Positions 50,171-61,274 of a stretch of DNA of 64,000 bases are shown here, piece by piece. This DNA is from Nematopogon swammerdamellus (Eukaryota > Arthropoda > Insecta > Lepidoptera > Adelidae): NCBI GenBank assembly GCA_946902875.1, contig OX336339.1, forward strand, positions 25,203,349 to 25,267,348. Reading direction: 5' to 3'. Within the stretch, counting starts at the first letter, position 1; every line of letters starts with the position of its first letter. The notes under the pieces were generated by a model that was not told the origin of the DNA, did no database searches, and saw nothing but the letters and a program-made list of their open reading frames with translations. The position numbers and the translations under genes are program-made.

Positions 50171-50538
50171 TCAGCTTCCGTAGCTCAGTGGTGCGGTCGG
50201 TCGACTGTTGTTAAGCAACCCCGAGCGCGGTCAGTATTTGGATGGGTGACCGCTCGATCGTTAAAGGCTGACCCTGATTCGGATTCCACGTAAAACTGTA
50301 GGTCCCTTCTTTTCTTACCTTACTAGGTGATAGGGTTTATCCGCCCGGGTTGGTACTACCGCACTGAATGAAACGTCGGTCGAAACGGCTATGTAAATAG
50401 TTCGTGTTTTCCGTCCAGTTCAGTGTAGCCGACATGAAATGTAGGGAAGCACTGACATGCACCTAGTTCACCTGGTGTTATGGGCTGACATCACGGATGC
50501 TGTACGTGATATAGCCAAGCGTGTCAGTTTCCATAAAA
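50171..50538 (+). mobile_element. FamA SINE, full length
   Basis: Head CAGCTTCCGTAGCTCAGTGG, GTTAAGCAACCCCGAGCGCG, TATTTGGATGGGTGACCGCT, and tail GTGTCAGTTTCCATAAAAC. Confidence 0.9.
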
Positions 50539-50547
50539 CAATAATAG

Positions 50548-50973
50548 TTCTTAGGGTTCCGTATCCGGTATTATTAAGTATTACTAAGCCTACGCCATCT
50601 GTCTGTCTGTCTGTCTGTATATCTGTCTGTCCGCCCGTCCGTCCGTTCATCTGTCTGCCCGAGGGCTGTATCTATTGAACCGTAATAGGTAGCCCGTTGA
50701 AATTTTCAAAGAATATGTGTTATTATGGCCGATATAACAACAAATAATAAAAATAAGAAAAAGTAAAAAATTCACGGGGGTTCCCATAAAAAAAAACAAA
50801 AAGTGTATGCGCGCGCGCCATCTACCGAATAGATTATGAAGCATTTTAACTAATCACATTTAACTAATATGAACCATTTCATAAAAGACGCCATAGGTGG
50901 CGTGAGTGGCGCTGACCATGACATGGCGATACGGAACCCTCGGTGCGCGAGTTCGCCTCGCACTTGCCCGGTT
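50548..50973 (-). mobile_element. FamB element, full length (minus)
   Basis: TTCTTAGGGTTCCGTATCCG, the CTGTCTGTCTGTCTG tract, ATTGAACCGTAATAGGTAGC, CGCGCGCGCCATCTACCG, GGCGATACGGAACCCTCGGT and CTCGCACTTGCCCGG. Confidence 0.9.
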
Positions 50974-51087
50974 TTCTCATAATCTTATTACAGTAATACC
51001 CCGATATCACAAGACACGACCAAATTAGACCCTCGTTCTCTGCTCTAAAATAACCCAGCACGTATCTATTCTAGACAACCGTCACTT

Positions 51088-51236
51088 TATATAGACACAG
51101 TATTATTATATATAGACACAGTATTAATATATATAGACACAGTATTATTATATATAGACACAGTATTATTATATATAGACACAGTATTAATATATATAGA
51201 CACAATATTATTATATATAGACATATTATTATGATG
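51088..51236. repeat. 21-bp tandem repeat, 7 units
   Basis: Seven units of TATATAGACACAGTATTATTA with a few A/T changes. 21 is a multiple of three, giving a 7-residue repeat in minus ORFs (YNNTVSI). AT-rich; no further signal. Confidence 0.93.
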
Positions 51237-51432
51237 ACCAGACGCAGGCAGCGCCGAGTTTCCAACAATTTCCATCAATACTTCATGAAGAGGCTCTATA
51301 TTTAGCCGCGAGAAGCCTCCGCACTCGAGTACTTGAGGAAACTTTACTCGTTCGCCCCGGTCGTGCTCGATAGGGAAAAATTTTGTGTTGATGTTACAAG
51401 ACTATTTTTTTTAAGTTTAATCTGTTAATAAT

Positions 51433-51735
51433 TACTAGCTTCTGCCCGCGGCTTCGCTCGCGTGAAATACATATTTCAAAAGAGGAAAATAGTAAGTAAG
51501 TAAGAAAGAAGGCCGAGCTGCGTTCCTGCGTTACCTTTATTTCGGCGCGCGGACCATTTCGGTTTGTATGGGAGCCAAATGTTAGCGTATAAGCGGAACT
51601 GAATTTTATATAGCATATTCTGTGTCTCGTATGGGTAAATGTGCTTGTACTAAGTTTCATCGAATTCGGATGATCAGTTTAAGAGTTATGAAGGAACATA
51701 CATACAAACATACCTACATACATACAGAAAAGTAA
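51433..51735 (-). mobile_element. Helitron-like non-autonomous element, 5-prime truncated
   Basis: Minus-strand 3-prime end CGCGAGCGAAGCCGCGGGCA then GAAGCTAG. The body matches 34863-35236 (AAGTTTCATCGAATTCGGAT, GTTTAAGAGTTATGAAGG). The TC...ACTAATAATAAATC end is replaced by FamE sequence. Confidence 0.65.
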
Positions 51736-51816
51736 AAAAACTAAAACTAAATGCACTAATGTTGAACTAAAAAAAACTGTGAAATAAAAAACTAGGTATT
51801 TAAAAAAATATCAAAA

Positions 51817-52012
51817 CCGTCTTCAAAAATGTATGAAATAAAAAAAAATCTAACCCTAGAGTTGAAGGCGATGCTAAAGCAAGCAAAAATGATGCATGAA
51901 AGAAAACATGTGTGGATGATATCCTTTGTGATTTGCGTAGCCTTCTTTAGCACCGTCTTCTACTCTAGGGTTCGATTTTTTTTTATTTCATACATTTTTG
52001 AAGGCGGTTTTT
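51817..52012. mobile_element. FamE foldback
   Basis: AACCGTCTTCAAAAATGTAT to ATTTTTGAAGGCGGTTTTT, with the conserved loop AAGCAAAAATGATGCATG. An ORF (51829-52167) runs through it by chance. Confidence 0.88.
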
Positions 52013-52435
52013 TTTTAATAGTTTTAGTTTTGCAAAATATCTACCTAGCAATATGGCAAAATGTACATTGGCAATTCCATCGCAGCCTTTCCACTCGAAC
52101 CCTTAGTACCCTGCTATTACAGATCGAGGGCACGATTAAACCAGCCGGATCGAGGCTCTATTTTTAGCTTTCGCTGTACATAAAATCTATTTTTGACGCT
52201 AAAGCTTTGGCTCTATGTAGGCTAATGACTTCGCGGGCTGGTCCTAACGAGCGCAGGCTTAATGGAGGTCACAATTGGAACGGGTGCGCTTGGCTAAAAA
52301 TATGAGGAGGCGGAGAGCTGTTTGGAATGATCAGCGGCGAAACTCACATAACTAAGACATTAACATTTTGCAAAGAAAGTGAACAATATGATAGACAAAT
52401 TATCAACTAGACAGACAAAAAAACTGTTTAAAAAA
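52013..52435. other. Unassigned
   Basis: No gene or repeat partner recognised. Confidence 0.4.
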
Positions 52436-52660
52436 AACATTGAACCGACTTCAACCCTTAAAAAGTATGAAATAATATTTTGATCTTTAGTAGAAGGCGG
52501 TACAAAAGCACAAAAGGATCCATCTATAAATTTTCAGGTGTGCTTTTGTACCGCCTTCTTTTTTTTTTGTGTGGATAGCGCGACATGTGGCGTCGTTCTA
52601 CTCAAGATCAAAATATTATTTAATACTTTTTAGGGTTGAAGTCGGTTCAATGTTTTTTTT
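52436..52660. mobile_element. Second foldback family (GAAGTCGGTTCAATG ends)
   Basis: Left arm AAACATTGAACCGACTTCAA and AAGGCGGTACAAAAGCAC, right arm GTGCTTTTGTACCGCCTTCT and GGGTTGAAGTCGGTTCAATG. The right arm holds an extra T-run plus GGATAGCGCGACATGTGGCG, the same fragment seen in the MITE at 13150. Confidence 0.85.
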
Positions 52661-52800
52661 ATTATTTTTATTATATCGGCCATAAAGACACATGTTCTGT
52701 GAAAATTTCAACGGGCTACCTATTACGCTCGGACAGACGACAGACAGTCAGACGGCGTAGGCTTAGTAATACCCGTACGACGGATACGGAATCCTAAAAA
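52661..52800 (+). mobile_element. FamB 3-prime part
   Basis: GTGAAAATTTCAACGGGCTA, the GACAGACAGTCAGACGG tract, ACGACGGATACGGAATCCTA. Confidence 0.8.
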
Positions 52801-53115
52801 TAAAAAATAAAACAAAAGCGCTTGGCCATAAGTCGCCGAAATTAAAACATTTTGTATATGCATAGAATGAAAACTTTAACAAATTCTTCGCCGGAGGTTA
52901 TGAAAGTACGTGCCATCATGAAAAACAGTAAAATGTATTCTCTTCGCGCAGCATCAAATTGCGGAAAAGGTTTGTCCGCCCGCTGTGTTGGAAGCTCATT
53001 ACATTAATTAAAATTTAATTGTATTTCCGAGAATTATTTTCCTCAAACGTTCCCTCTTCTTTCAGTTGGATGTTTAATTTTAACATAAAAATACTAGAGT
53101 AGGTATACCTGTGCA
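52801..53115. other. Unassigned
   Basis: No gene recognised. Confidence 0.4.
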
Positions 53116-53118
53116 TCA

Positions 53119-53505
53119 TTTTTTTTTATGGAAACTGACACGGTTCACTACATCACCTACAACATCCGTGATGTCAGCCCATAAACACCAGGTGAACTTA
53201 GTGGCACGTCAGTGCTTCCCTTCGCTCGTGCCGGCTACACTGAACTGGACGGAAAACACAAACTATTTACATAGCCGTTTCGACCGACGTTTCATTCAGT
53301 GCGGTGGTACCAACCCGGGCGGGTTGAACCCTACCACCTAGTAAGGTAAGAAGGGAAGGGACCTACAGTTTAACGTGGAATCCGAACCACGGTCAGCCTC
53401 CAACGGTCGAGCGGTCACCCATCCAAATGCTGACCGTGTCCAGCGTTGCTTAACCATCAATAGCTACAGTCGACTGTCTGCACCACTGAGCTATCGAGGC
53501 TGACA
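53119..53505 (-). mobile_element. FamA SINE, full length (minus)
   Basis: T-run with TATGGAAACTGACACGGTTC to CACTGAGCTATCGAGGCTGA, including GCGTTGCTTAACCATCAATA. Confidence 0.9.
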
Positions 53506-53685
53506 GATCTCTATTATTCTATCTATATATTTTATATATATATCCATAAAATATATTTCCCTCTCAATACATTAAAAAAACACATATTATTTTACATCTT
53601 ATATTTCGACTTTTATTAGTCATCATCAGAGAACAAAATTTTAATATATGTATATACAAGTTTAATGTACATTCTTGGGCACCTG
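53506..53685. other. AT-rich microsatellite-like stretch
   Basis: (TA)n-rich 53517-53545, then AT-rich sequence; no gene. Confidence 0.5.
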
Positions 53686-53775
53686 TCAGCCCGGCATGAC
53701 ATTCGGAGCTCCCGCATGCCACGACTCCTTAGAGTGGCTCGGCGCCACATGTCGCGCTAACTATAAAAAAAAAGC
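53686..53775 (+). mobile_element. LINE 3-prime tail (as 39650-39760)
   Basis: GGCACCTGTCAGCCCGGCAT, GTGGCTCGGCGCCACATGTC and an A-run. Matches the 3-prime UTR of the LINE at 39401-39760. The coding end is nearly all lost. Confidence 0.65.
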
Positions 53776-53804
53776 GATAGTTTAAATAGGATTTGCCATT
53801 ACAC

Positions 53805-54405
53805 CGAGTCTACCACGAGCGGGGCCGCGGGCGAAAGCTTTTGATTAAATACAAACGCACGAAAGATAATATAATTTAATATCAATACTTAATACACGCA
53901 CCGTCGCTTAAGTATTAATAGTATTAATCATATTATCATCACAAATATAATAATAATACCAACAATCGGTTCCAACAAGTTTTTCGGATAATTCATTTAA
54001 TAAATACGTCGTTGCACCGAGCTGAGCTCGGCCTTTGACATTGCTCTCATTGGCTCACTTTCTTCTAGAACGTATATCGTTTCACTGAACGCAGATGGGG
54101 CTTCGGCCTCGACCTCGTTCGCAATTACTCAATTTCTTGAAGAACATAACTAAATTCCGCTTCCCATGCTTGGAGAATATAATGTACCCAGCTCGGTTTT
54201 CGGCCTTGTCCACAATTACTTAATTTCTTGAAGATCATAACTAAATTCCGCTTCCCATGCTTCGAGAATATAATGTACCCAGCTCGGTGTTCGGCCTTGT
54301 CCACAATTACTCAATTTCTTGAAGTACATAATAAAATTCAGCTTCCCATGCTTTGAGAATATAATGAACACAGCTCGGCCTTCGGCTTTGTCTCCCTAAT
54401 AAATT
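53805..54405. repeat. Helitron-type end and 91-bp tandem repeats
   Basis: Left: ACGAGCGGGGCCGCGGGCGA, the inverted Helitron 3-prime GC motif. Right: three units with exact 91-bp period at 54123, 54214 and 54305 containing CTTCCCATGCTTSGAGAATA and AGCTCGG..TTCGGCC. The AGCTCGGYNTTCGGCC core matches the arms of 44863-46386, so this is a cousin of that element. Confidence 0.75.
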
Positions 54406-54430
54406 TTAAGTAAGACCAGAGTACAAACCA

Positions 54431-54613
54431 GAGGGCCTAGTCCGAGTTAACGTGACAGCTACGTAAACGTCAAATAACGATCGAATTGAGTTTTTATGTA
54501 TGGGAGCACAATACGCTCACCGCGGCGCCACTAGAGAGCTCCACACATAAAAACTTAATTCGATCGGTATTTGACGTTTACGTAGCTGTCACGTAAACTC
54601 GGACTAGGCCCTC
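54431..54613. mobile_element. Foldback MITE with ~72-bp arms
   Basis: Left GAGGGCCTAGTCCGAGTTAA, GTGACAGCTACGTAAACGTC; right GACGTTTACGTAGCTGTCAC, CTCGGACTAGGCCCTC. The ends are inverted down to the last base. Loop AGCACAATACGCTCACCGCG. No flanking duplication longer than AG was seen. Confidence 0.9.
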
Positions 54614-54860
54614 AGTTTCTTACAAATAATATTAGTGACCGCTTCCGTTCCCACATTCCTATTTAAACCTCAGTCCACTCGGTCAGGTAAACAAGTGCGT
54701 GGTTACCTACATAACTCGTTCAAGAACCTTTGCGCTTGTATAAGTTCGCCTCAACTTCCTCGAAGCAATTAAGTTACATTTAGGACGGCTGACGTAGGGC
54801 GACTCATTACACGTGTTTTTATAATTATGCTTGGTGGTTACATAGGGATTTTTAACCAAT
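54614..54860. other. Unassigned
   Basis: No gene recognised. Confidence 0.4.
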
Positions 54861-54865
54861 AGGTC

Positions 54866-55360
54866 CATTTTTAACCCTCGACGAAAAAAGAGGGGTGTTA
54901 TTATAAGTTTAAAGTGTGTGTATGTGTATGTGTGTATGGGTGTTTCAGTCATTGGGATCGTAGCTTCCAAACGGATGGACCGATTTGGATGCGGATTTTT
55001 TTATTAGAAAGCTGGATTTAATCGGGATGGTTCTTAGCTACTTTTGTAATCGAGTAATCAAGTATTTAGGTAATCAAAAAATGTATTATCAAAAAGTAGA
55101 CCGATTGGCATGCCGTTTTTTTAAAGCTTGAAATAAAATTTAAATTATAAATTGAAAAAAAATACCGACCCTTAAAAAGTCAAAAATAATTTCCCTTCAG
55201 TGAAAGGAGTCGGAGGGCTAATTAATAAATTTATAAAATATAAAAACTCAGAGCTGCGTGAGAATTTACTTAGCGGTCCATCGACTCCTTTAAGTAAGTA
55301 AACGAAAATTATTTTTGACTTTCTATGGGTCGTGGGTTTTTTTTTATTTGTAAATTAAAC
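54866..55360 (-). mobile_element. FamD, complete with decayed palindrome
   Basis: AACCCTCGACGAAAAAAGAG, CGGATGGACCGATTTGGATG, then inverted arms (CCGACCCTTAAAAAGTCAAA at 55165; TTTTGACTTTCTATGGGTCG at 55313) around TTACTTAGCGGTCCATCG. More diverged than the 29098 copy. Confidence 0.8.
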
Positions 55361-55955
55361 TTTTTGCTTGGAGGATTAGCGTATTTATAAAAACATTTTA
55401 TACATACTTTTTGTGGTAAGTTCACATGGTGTTCAGGTTTCCGTACCCCGTCCATAACTATCCCTTACAGATTTATTATTAGAAAATTGATGGTGATTAC
55501 CGAAATGTTTTTGCTGTGTTCATCCTACCATTGTTGTGTATCCTGTCCATTCTTTCTATCTCGCTCTCTTTTTTCCACCATCTCTTTCTTTATCTCTCTC
55601 TTCTCTCACTTTCTCTCTCTCCACGTTCTGTCACGTCGAGCGAGATCTATTTTTAGCCGCCCGGGCGTTGCGGCCTCCACAGAACCCCCTTCTCGCACCG
55701 GGGTAGGAGAACTCACCTACCCCATACCCTGATTCCCTCATTCCTCCGCGCTCCGAGCTTCCTTCTCCCTCTGACGCGGCCCGCTTTGTCCTACTCAGGG
55801 TCCGCGCAAATCTCCTTCTCTACTCCTTGTAAAAGGGAACGTCTGTGGATGTATGTATGTTTGAGGTAAACTTCGGTACCACTGAACATATTTTGATGCG
55901 ATTTGCACCAAAGTAAAAATACTCGTAGTTCTTACTCTCTACTTAAAAATTAACT
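55361..55955. other. CT-rich and GC-rich sequence, no gene
   Basis: (CT)n-rich 55555-55640; moderately GC-rich 55650-55800. A short piece at 55463-55482 (CCCTTACAGATTTATTATTA) matches the inverted 5-prime tip of the Helitron-like family. The ORF 55487-55732 is a product of the CT tract. Confidence 0.4.
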
Positions 55956-56196
55956 GCATATTTCCCCTTGCATGTGGTAAAAGGCGACTAAGGGATACGG
56001 ACAAGGTGCCGTGCATAAGGTCGTCAGGCTAGCCACCTCTCGCCTTGGCACGGTCCTTCCACCGAGTCACCAGGTGGGACTTCGTACATTACCTGCTCAC
56101 TGCTTAATAGTTATCTTATCCCAATACTTTGCTAAATGTGGTAATAGGCGTTGTGCTGTATTTACAAGAGTACTTGCAGCACAACACTGACTAAGC
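55956..56196 (-). repeat. FamC (minus), partial
   Basis: AAAGGCGACTAAGGGATACG, TAGCCACCTCTCGCCTTGGC, CTAAATGTGGTAATAGGCGT and CAGCACAACACTGACT. Confidence 0.75.
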
Positions 56197-56339
56197 TTTA
56201 TTTATTAGCATACAAATAAATACGTGCATTCATCATTACACACTTACTGACAGACTCTAAGTATCAGTTCGCTATATAAGTATGGAATTACTTTATCACT
56301 TTATAATTACTTTAAGTGAGCTAAACTTGTATGTATATA

Positions 56340-56812
56340 CAGGGTGTATCAGGATAGGTTTGAGAAACTTCAGGAATAGAAAGTACTCATTATTAGAAGA
56401 AAAAAATCCTTAACACTCAAATCAAAATTCCGTTGTTTTTTAGGTCATACAAAAGTTGGAAATTGTAATAAATATTCGATGGACAGTGAGACTGGAGAGT
56501 GCAGTGAACTAATTCAGTCCTCTTTTTCTTTTGAGTTCATTGAACTTTCAGTGTTTGGAATTTACCTACACGCAGTTCAATTGTGCTTGTTATGTATGCA
56601 ACCTACACATTTTTATTCATGAGTTAGAATTTATTTTTTATTTAATAAAGGCGGACGTTAACCATCCACCAAATCTTGAAGAATAGATTTTCACCAAAAA
56701 GTACTGTAAAATGAACGAATCTGGGAAAACGTTTCAGAGCTTTTCGTCTTCAAATATAGGCCCCTTTCGAACCCTGAAGTTTCGAAAACCTACCCTGATA
56801 CACCCTGTATAT
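56340..56812. mobile_element. MITE with ACAGGGTGTATCAGGATAGG ends
   Basis: TIRs ACAGGGTGTATCAGGATAGG and CCTACCCTGATACACCCTGT, 20 bp with one mismatch, within a longer TATA-flanked inverted match. About 473 bp, no transposase. The older copy at 12847-13375 has the same body. TIR start and TA-rich flanks fit Tc1/mariner-type or piggyBac-independent MITEs, but superfamily is not settled. Confidence 0.85.
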
Positions 56813-56826
56813 ACCTATATATATAA

Positions 56827-57780
56827 TTGGTTTCTCGGAAACGGCTCTAACGATTTAGATGAAATTTTGTGTATAGATAATGTTATTTTTTTTTTCAAGT
56901 TTATCTAGATAGGTGTTGACGCCGAGCAAAGCTCGGTCGCCCAGTTTTCAAAAATGCAAACCCATGACAACGCCATCTATCAATCGTCATCATCATTTGA
57001 CGCATCAACCATGTAAAAATATTAAATTTAATTCTTTATTCTCTGACGACGAATTATTATGTCGAAATATAAGCTGTGTAATTTATGTATTTTTTTATGT
57101 ACTGTATATAAAAAAATCTGAAATTTATGTATTTTTTTATGTATTGTATATAAAAATCTGAAACCAAATATTGGTATAAATTATATTATATATTTAATTC
57201 ATAGTGCACATAGCTAATTCCTATAAGGTTAACCTATAATTTGGTGAGCGGAGCCCCGGACCTGAGCAAGTTTCGGATGAGTTAAGAAATCACTACCTAT
57301 TTATTTAGATGCGAGCGCCTTCGGTCTACGGATAAGTTGACGGATCGATCGTTAAAAGGATCGACTTGTGTGTGTTATACAATGCAGATATTATGTTTGG
57401 CTGTTGAATGAATGAATCGTGAATATGTATATTTCGGAATTTCGTTCCTCTGCTAACCTAATTCCTTAATAATTTGAGCATATTTATGTAAGTAAATAAA
57501 TGATCTCGGAAGGTTTCGACCCAATTTTAGGACCAATTTTCTATAACTAAAAAAAAAATTATGGCTTGGACATAGACATAGGCAACGTAATTATTTTTTG
57601 TTTTTCATTTTATTTATTAGGCCAAAATCAAACAGTAGCAAACAGAAAAGAAAAAACAGAAAGATACAGACAATAATCAAGTTTGATTGACTCCAGCATC
57701 GTTAGGTACGCATTACACATAAAGAAAAACTATTTAAAAAATATAAAAAAGCGGCCAACTGCGTGTCGGGCCACGCGCAG
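56827..57780. other. Mostly unassigned, AT-rich
   Basis: CTCGGAAACGGCTCTAACGA, GCCGAGCAAAGCTCGGTCGC (56919-56938) is a TE-end-like patch with an AGCTCGG palindrome. A 51-base direct repeat with TATGTATTTTTTTATGTA occurs at 57084 and 57125. No gene. Confidence 0.4.
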
Positions 57781-57781
57781 T

Positions 57782-58258
57782 TTTTTTTTTTTCTTTTTAT
57801 GGAACCTGACACGGTTGGCTACATCACCTACAACATCCGTGATGTCAGCCCATAACACAGGGTGAACTAGGTGCCATGTCAGTGCTTCCCTTCATTTCAT
57901 GTCGGCTACACTAAACTGGACGGAAAACACGAACTATTTACATAGCCGTTTCGACCGACGTTTCGTTCAGTGCGGTGGTACCAACCCGGCCGGGATAAAC
58001 CCTACCACCTAGTAAGGTAAGAAGGGAAGGGACCTACAGTTTAACGTGGAATCCGAACCACGGTCAGCCTCCAACGGTCGAGCGGTCACCCATCCAAACA
58101 CTGACCGCGCTCAGCGTTGCTTAATAACAGTTGACTAACCAACCGCGCCACTGAGCTACCGAGGCTGACGAATTTTCTTATCCCTTAGTCGACTTTTACG
58201 ACATGCGACGGGGAGAGATGCAGTGGGGCTATTCTTTTTAGGTACCGACCCCACACAG
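57782..58258 (-). mobile_element. Composite SINE type I
   Basis: FamA full length (TTTTTATGGAACCTGACACG to GAGCTACCGAGGCTGACG), junction GAATTTTCTTATCCC, then FamC end (GGGGAGAGATGCAGTGGGGC to CCCCACACAGTA). Only a handful of differences from 21777-22243. Confidence 0.88.
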
Positions 58259-58537
58259 TACGAGTGTACTGTAGTGTAGCGCAGTGTAGGGTTCTGTAGT
58301 AGCGGAACCCTATCAAAATACATTATTTGATTATTTGTATAATTTTGTAAGGGAAATAAATGAATGTTAATTTGAAAATCAACAGTGAAATGATGGCTGT
58401 CCTCCGTACATTTTATAATTTAGTCGACTATTCCTCGTCAACGTCGTTTTCCTTTTAATTTCGATATAAATATACTACTGCTGTGAATTTTTTCACATAT
58501 CTAATAACAACCGTTTAGCATTCAGGGGGTGGCGACA
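58259..58537. other. Unassigned
   Basis: TAGGGTTCTGTAGTAGCGGA (58287) is a miniature facing pair of FamB-like ends; otherwise nothing recognised. Confidence 0.35.
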
Positions 58538-58877
58538 ATTGACTCTAACAAAAATTAGCACTTAAAAGCTTAATAATTCGCAAACGGATCCCTAAATCGA
58601 AAAATGTTTTTCACAAACCTGCAATATTTTCCAAAGACCTATCCAACGACATCGCACACGATGGAGTAGACGCGAAAAAAAATCATCCCCACTTTACGTA
58701 TAGGGAAAATTTTTAATTTACCACTTTGTCGGCGTTATTAATATGTATACCCATACCAACTTACAACTTTCTAGTACGAAGGGTCTCTGAACTAAGCTGT
58801 GGACAGACAGACAGACAGACAGACGAACGGACATGGCGAAACTATAAGGGTTCCTTGTTGACTACGGAACCCTAAAA
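58538..58877. mobile_element. Interspersed repeat paired with 4466-4821
   Basis: CAAAAATTAGCACTTAAAAG through GACAGACAGACAGACG to ACTACGGAACCCTAAAAAC. Carries a ~17-bp segment (ATCGCACACGATGGAGTAGA) that differs in the 4466 copy. Confidence 0.8.
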
Positions 58878-59235
58878 ACCGCCTTAAAAAATGTATCAAA
58901 TAAAAAAAATCGAACCCTAGAGTTGAAGGCGGTGCTAAAAAAGGCTACACAAATCACAAAGGATATCATCCACTCATGTTTTATTTCATGCATCATTTTT
59001 GCTTGCTTTAGCACCGCCTTCAACTCTAGGGTTGGTTTTTTTTTATTTCATACATTTTTTAAGGCGGTTTTTATATTTTTTTAAATAGTTTTTTATTTCA
59101 TTTTTCTTTTTAGTAATTTCTTGCTATTAATGTACTCGGCGGAATCGCTCGGCCTTCCACCTCGCGATTCCGCCTCGCTTTCCAATCCGATCTTGACCAA
59201 ATTGAAATCGGACCACACGGTTGAAGTCGGTTAAT
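58876..59235. mobile_element. FamE foldback plus adjoining body (minus)
   Basis: Foldback arms AACCGCCTTAAAAAATGTAT and TTTTTTAAGGCGGTTTTTAT (58876-59075), then the inverted body GTACTCGGCGGAATCGCTCG and CAAATTGAAATCGGACCACA, GAAGTCGGTTAA. Same order as 60360-60810 in the opposite direction. Confidence 0.85.
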
Positions 59236-59271
59236 AAAGTGGCAGCAATCATAAAAGGAAGAAGAAACTAA

Positions 59272-59640
59272 ACAAGTGCGAGCCGAACTCGCGCACCGAG
59301 GGTTCCGTATCGCCATGTCAGCGCCACTCACGCCATCTATGGCGTCTTTTATTAAATGCTTCATATTAGTTCAAATTCATGGTTAGTTAAAATCTTTCAT
59401 ACTCTTTTCGGTAGATGGCGCGCATACACTTTTTAGTTTCTTATATGGGAACCACCGTGATTTTTTTTTTACCTTTTCTTATTTTTATTATTTGTTATAT
59501 TCATATTCTGTGAAAATTTTAACGGGCTACCCACCTATTACGGTTCAAGAGATACAGCTCTCGGATAGACGGACAGACAGACAGAGAGACGGCGTAGGCT
59601 TAGTAATAGGGTCCCGTACGACGGATACGGAACCTTAAAA
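59272..59640 (+). mobile_element. FamB element, full length
   Basis: CAAGTGCGAGCCGAACTCGC, GGTTCCGTATCGCCATGTCA, GGTAGATGGCGCGCATACAC, AGATACAGCTCTCGG, GACAGACAGACAGAGAGACG, GTACGACGGATACGGAACC. Confidence 0.9.
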
Positions 59641-59695
59641 ACAAACAAGAAGTTACATTAAAAAAGAGAAGAGAGAGTAGTAGTAGCATAGTAGT

Positions 59696-59921
59696 TGGAT
59701 GCTGACCGTGGTTCGGATTCCGCGGGGTTGGTACCACCGCACTGAATGAAACGTCGGTCGAAACGGCTACGTAAATATTTCGTGTTTTCCGTCCAGTTCA
59801 GGGTCGCCGACATGAAATGAAGGGAAGCACTGACATGGCACCTAATTCGTCCGGTATATGGGCTAAAATCACGGATGTTATAGGTGATGTAGCCAACCGT
59901 GTCAGTTTCCAAAAAAATTCA
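59696..59921 (+). mobile_element. FamA SINE 3-prime part
   Basis: GATGCTGACCGTGGTTCGGA then a deletion joint to GGGGTTGGTACCACCGCACT and on to GTGTCAGTTTCCAAAAAAA. Confidence 0.85.
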
Positions 59922-59988
59922 AGTCAATTAAGAAATGAGAGAAACAAGAGCTAAAACAGAAATATCAAACTACCCACAAACGCCATAC

Positions 59989-60282
59989 CACAGAGCATGA
60001 AATGCGCGCGCCCGCCCCTACTAGAGGCGCCGTGAGCGCGATTTCTCTACAACGCCGTTGAAGCCTGTGGGCGTGGCCTATGACTTACATATGTGTGTTG
60101 TGCGTGTGCATTTGTTTTGTGCGTGTGCCTAACTTGCTCCTCTTTGTGTGTAGTGTCGATACTAGCACACGCACACACATACGAAGCGCTAGCAGCTCAG
60201 CGTACGGTTATTGGGTTTCAAATATCATCGCTTAGGGCGCCTCTAGTAGGGGGCGCGGGCGGTAGGTATTTGATGCTCTGTG
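59989..60282 (+). mobile_element. hAT-type MITE, copy 1
   Basis: Ends CACAGAGCATGAAATGCGCG and TATTTGATGCTCTGTG are inverted, with an inner mirrored block CCCTACTAGAGGCGCC / GGCGCCTCTAGTAGGGG. A perfect 8-bp target duplication CGCCATAC flanks it (59981-59988, 60283-60290), typical of hAT. 294 bp, no transposase. The ORF 60093-60296 is incidental (GT-rich body). Confidence 0.92.
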
Positions 60283-60359
60283 CGCCATACCGATGACGAT
60301 ATTCTAATTATATATCTACCCGTAACACAATAGTAGACACACAGCAACAGCCCACTAAC

Positions 60360-60605
60360 GGACTTCAAAAAAGGAGGAGGTTCTCAATTCGACCGTTTTT
60401 TTCCCCTCAGAACTTTCGACTGGGTGAACCGATTATGATGATTCTTTTTTTATTTGAAAGCTGGTGCTTCCCATGAGGTCCCATTTCAATTTGGTCAATA
60501 TCGGATTGGAAAGCGAGGCGGGCTCGCGAGGCCGAAGGCCGAGCGATTCCGCCGAGTACATTAATAGAAAAAAAATTGTGAAATAAAAAACTATTTAAAA
60601 AAATA
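60360..60605 (+). mobile_element. FamE 5-prime body
   Basis: GGACTTCAAAAAAGGAGGAG, GACTGGGTGAACCGATTATG, CCCATTTCAATTTGGTCAAT, GCCGAGCGATTCCGCCGAGT. Leads into the foldback at 60606 as at 5578-6018. Confidence 0.8.
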
Positions 60606-60808
60606 CAAAAACCGCTTTCAAAAATGTATGAAATAAAAAAAATCAAACCCTAGAGTTGAAGGCGGTGCTAAAACAAGCAAAAATGATGCATGAAAGAAAA
60701 CATGAGTGTATGATATCCTTTGTGATTTGTGTAGCCTTCTTTAGGACCGCCTTCAACTCTAGTGTTCGATTTTTTTTATTTCATACATTTTTGAAGGCGG
60801 TATTTATA
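60606..60808. mobile_element. FamE foldback
   Basis: AAAACCGCTTTCAAAAATGT to ATTTTTGAAGGCGGTATTTA around AAGCAAAAATGATGCATG. Confidence 0.88.
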
Positions 60809-61266
60809 TATTTTTATAAGTTTTTTTTGAAAGCGAATGGACTCAGGTAGTGAATGTCTATATTGACAGATATAGTGTTATGAAAGTTGCAAGTTCTACG
60901 CACAGGCGCACGAACTCCAGTATTAGTAAGACAGAGATCAAGGTGCAATATGGAAGTTCTTGTATAGTAGATGGACGAGGGATGTGTTACTGGATCAGTG
61001 ACAGCGAAGCTTGCAGGGATCCTTATAAAATCAGTCAGTTTAGCCGTCCGTCCGACAGACCGACAGATAGACGGAGGCGTCAAACCTAAACGTCAAGCCC
61101 TCGTTTTGCGTCGGGGTTAATTAATGTTACGCAGGGTGCCAGATGGCTGAATTGAAAAAAACCGCACATTTTTCATAAAATTTTTGGGCCTTTCATTTTT
61201 CAGGTACAAATGTTTCATAAAAAATTGAAGGGGGATTGATTTTCAAGTACCTAGAAAATGGCATGT
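60809..61266. other. Mostly unassigned; FamD-like fragment at 61030-61122
   Basis: CGTCCGTCCGACAGACCGAC and TTTTGCGTCGGGGTTAATTA resemble FamD/FamB ends. Opposing ORFs at 60814-61089 have no recognised domain. Confidence 0.4.
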
Positions 61267-61274
61267 GTCATGGC

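Noticed and set aside
51071..51278. Isoleucine/leucine-rich ORFs over the 21-bp repeat
   Set aside because: Same by-product effect: 21 is a multiple of three and the unit is AT-rich.
55487..55732. 81-codon Ser/Phe/Leu-rich ORF resembling a signal or membrane peptide
   Set aside because: Hydrophobicity is a result of the CT-rich tract; no supporting structure.
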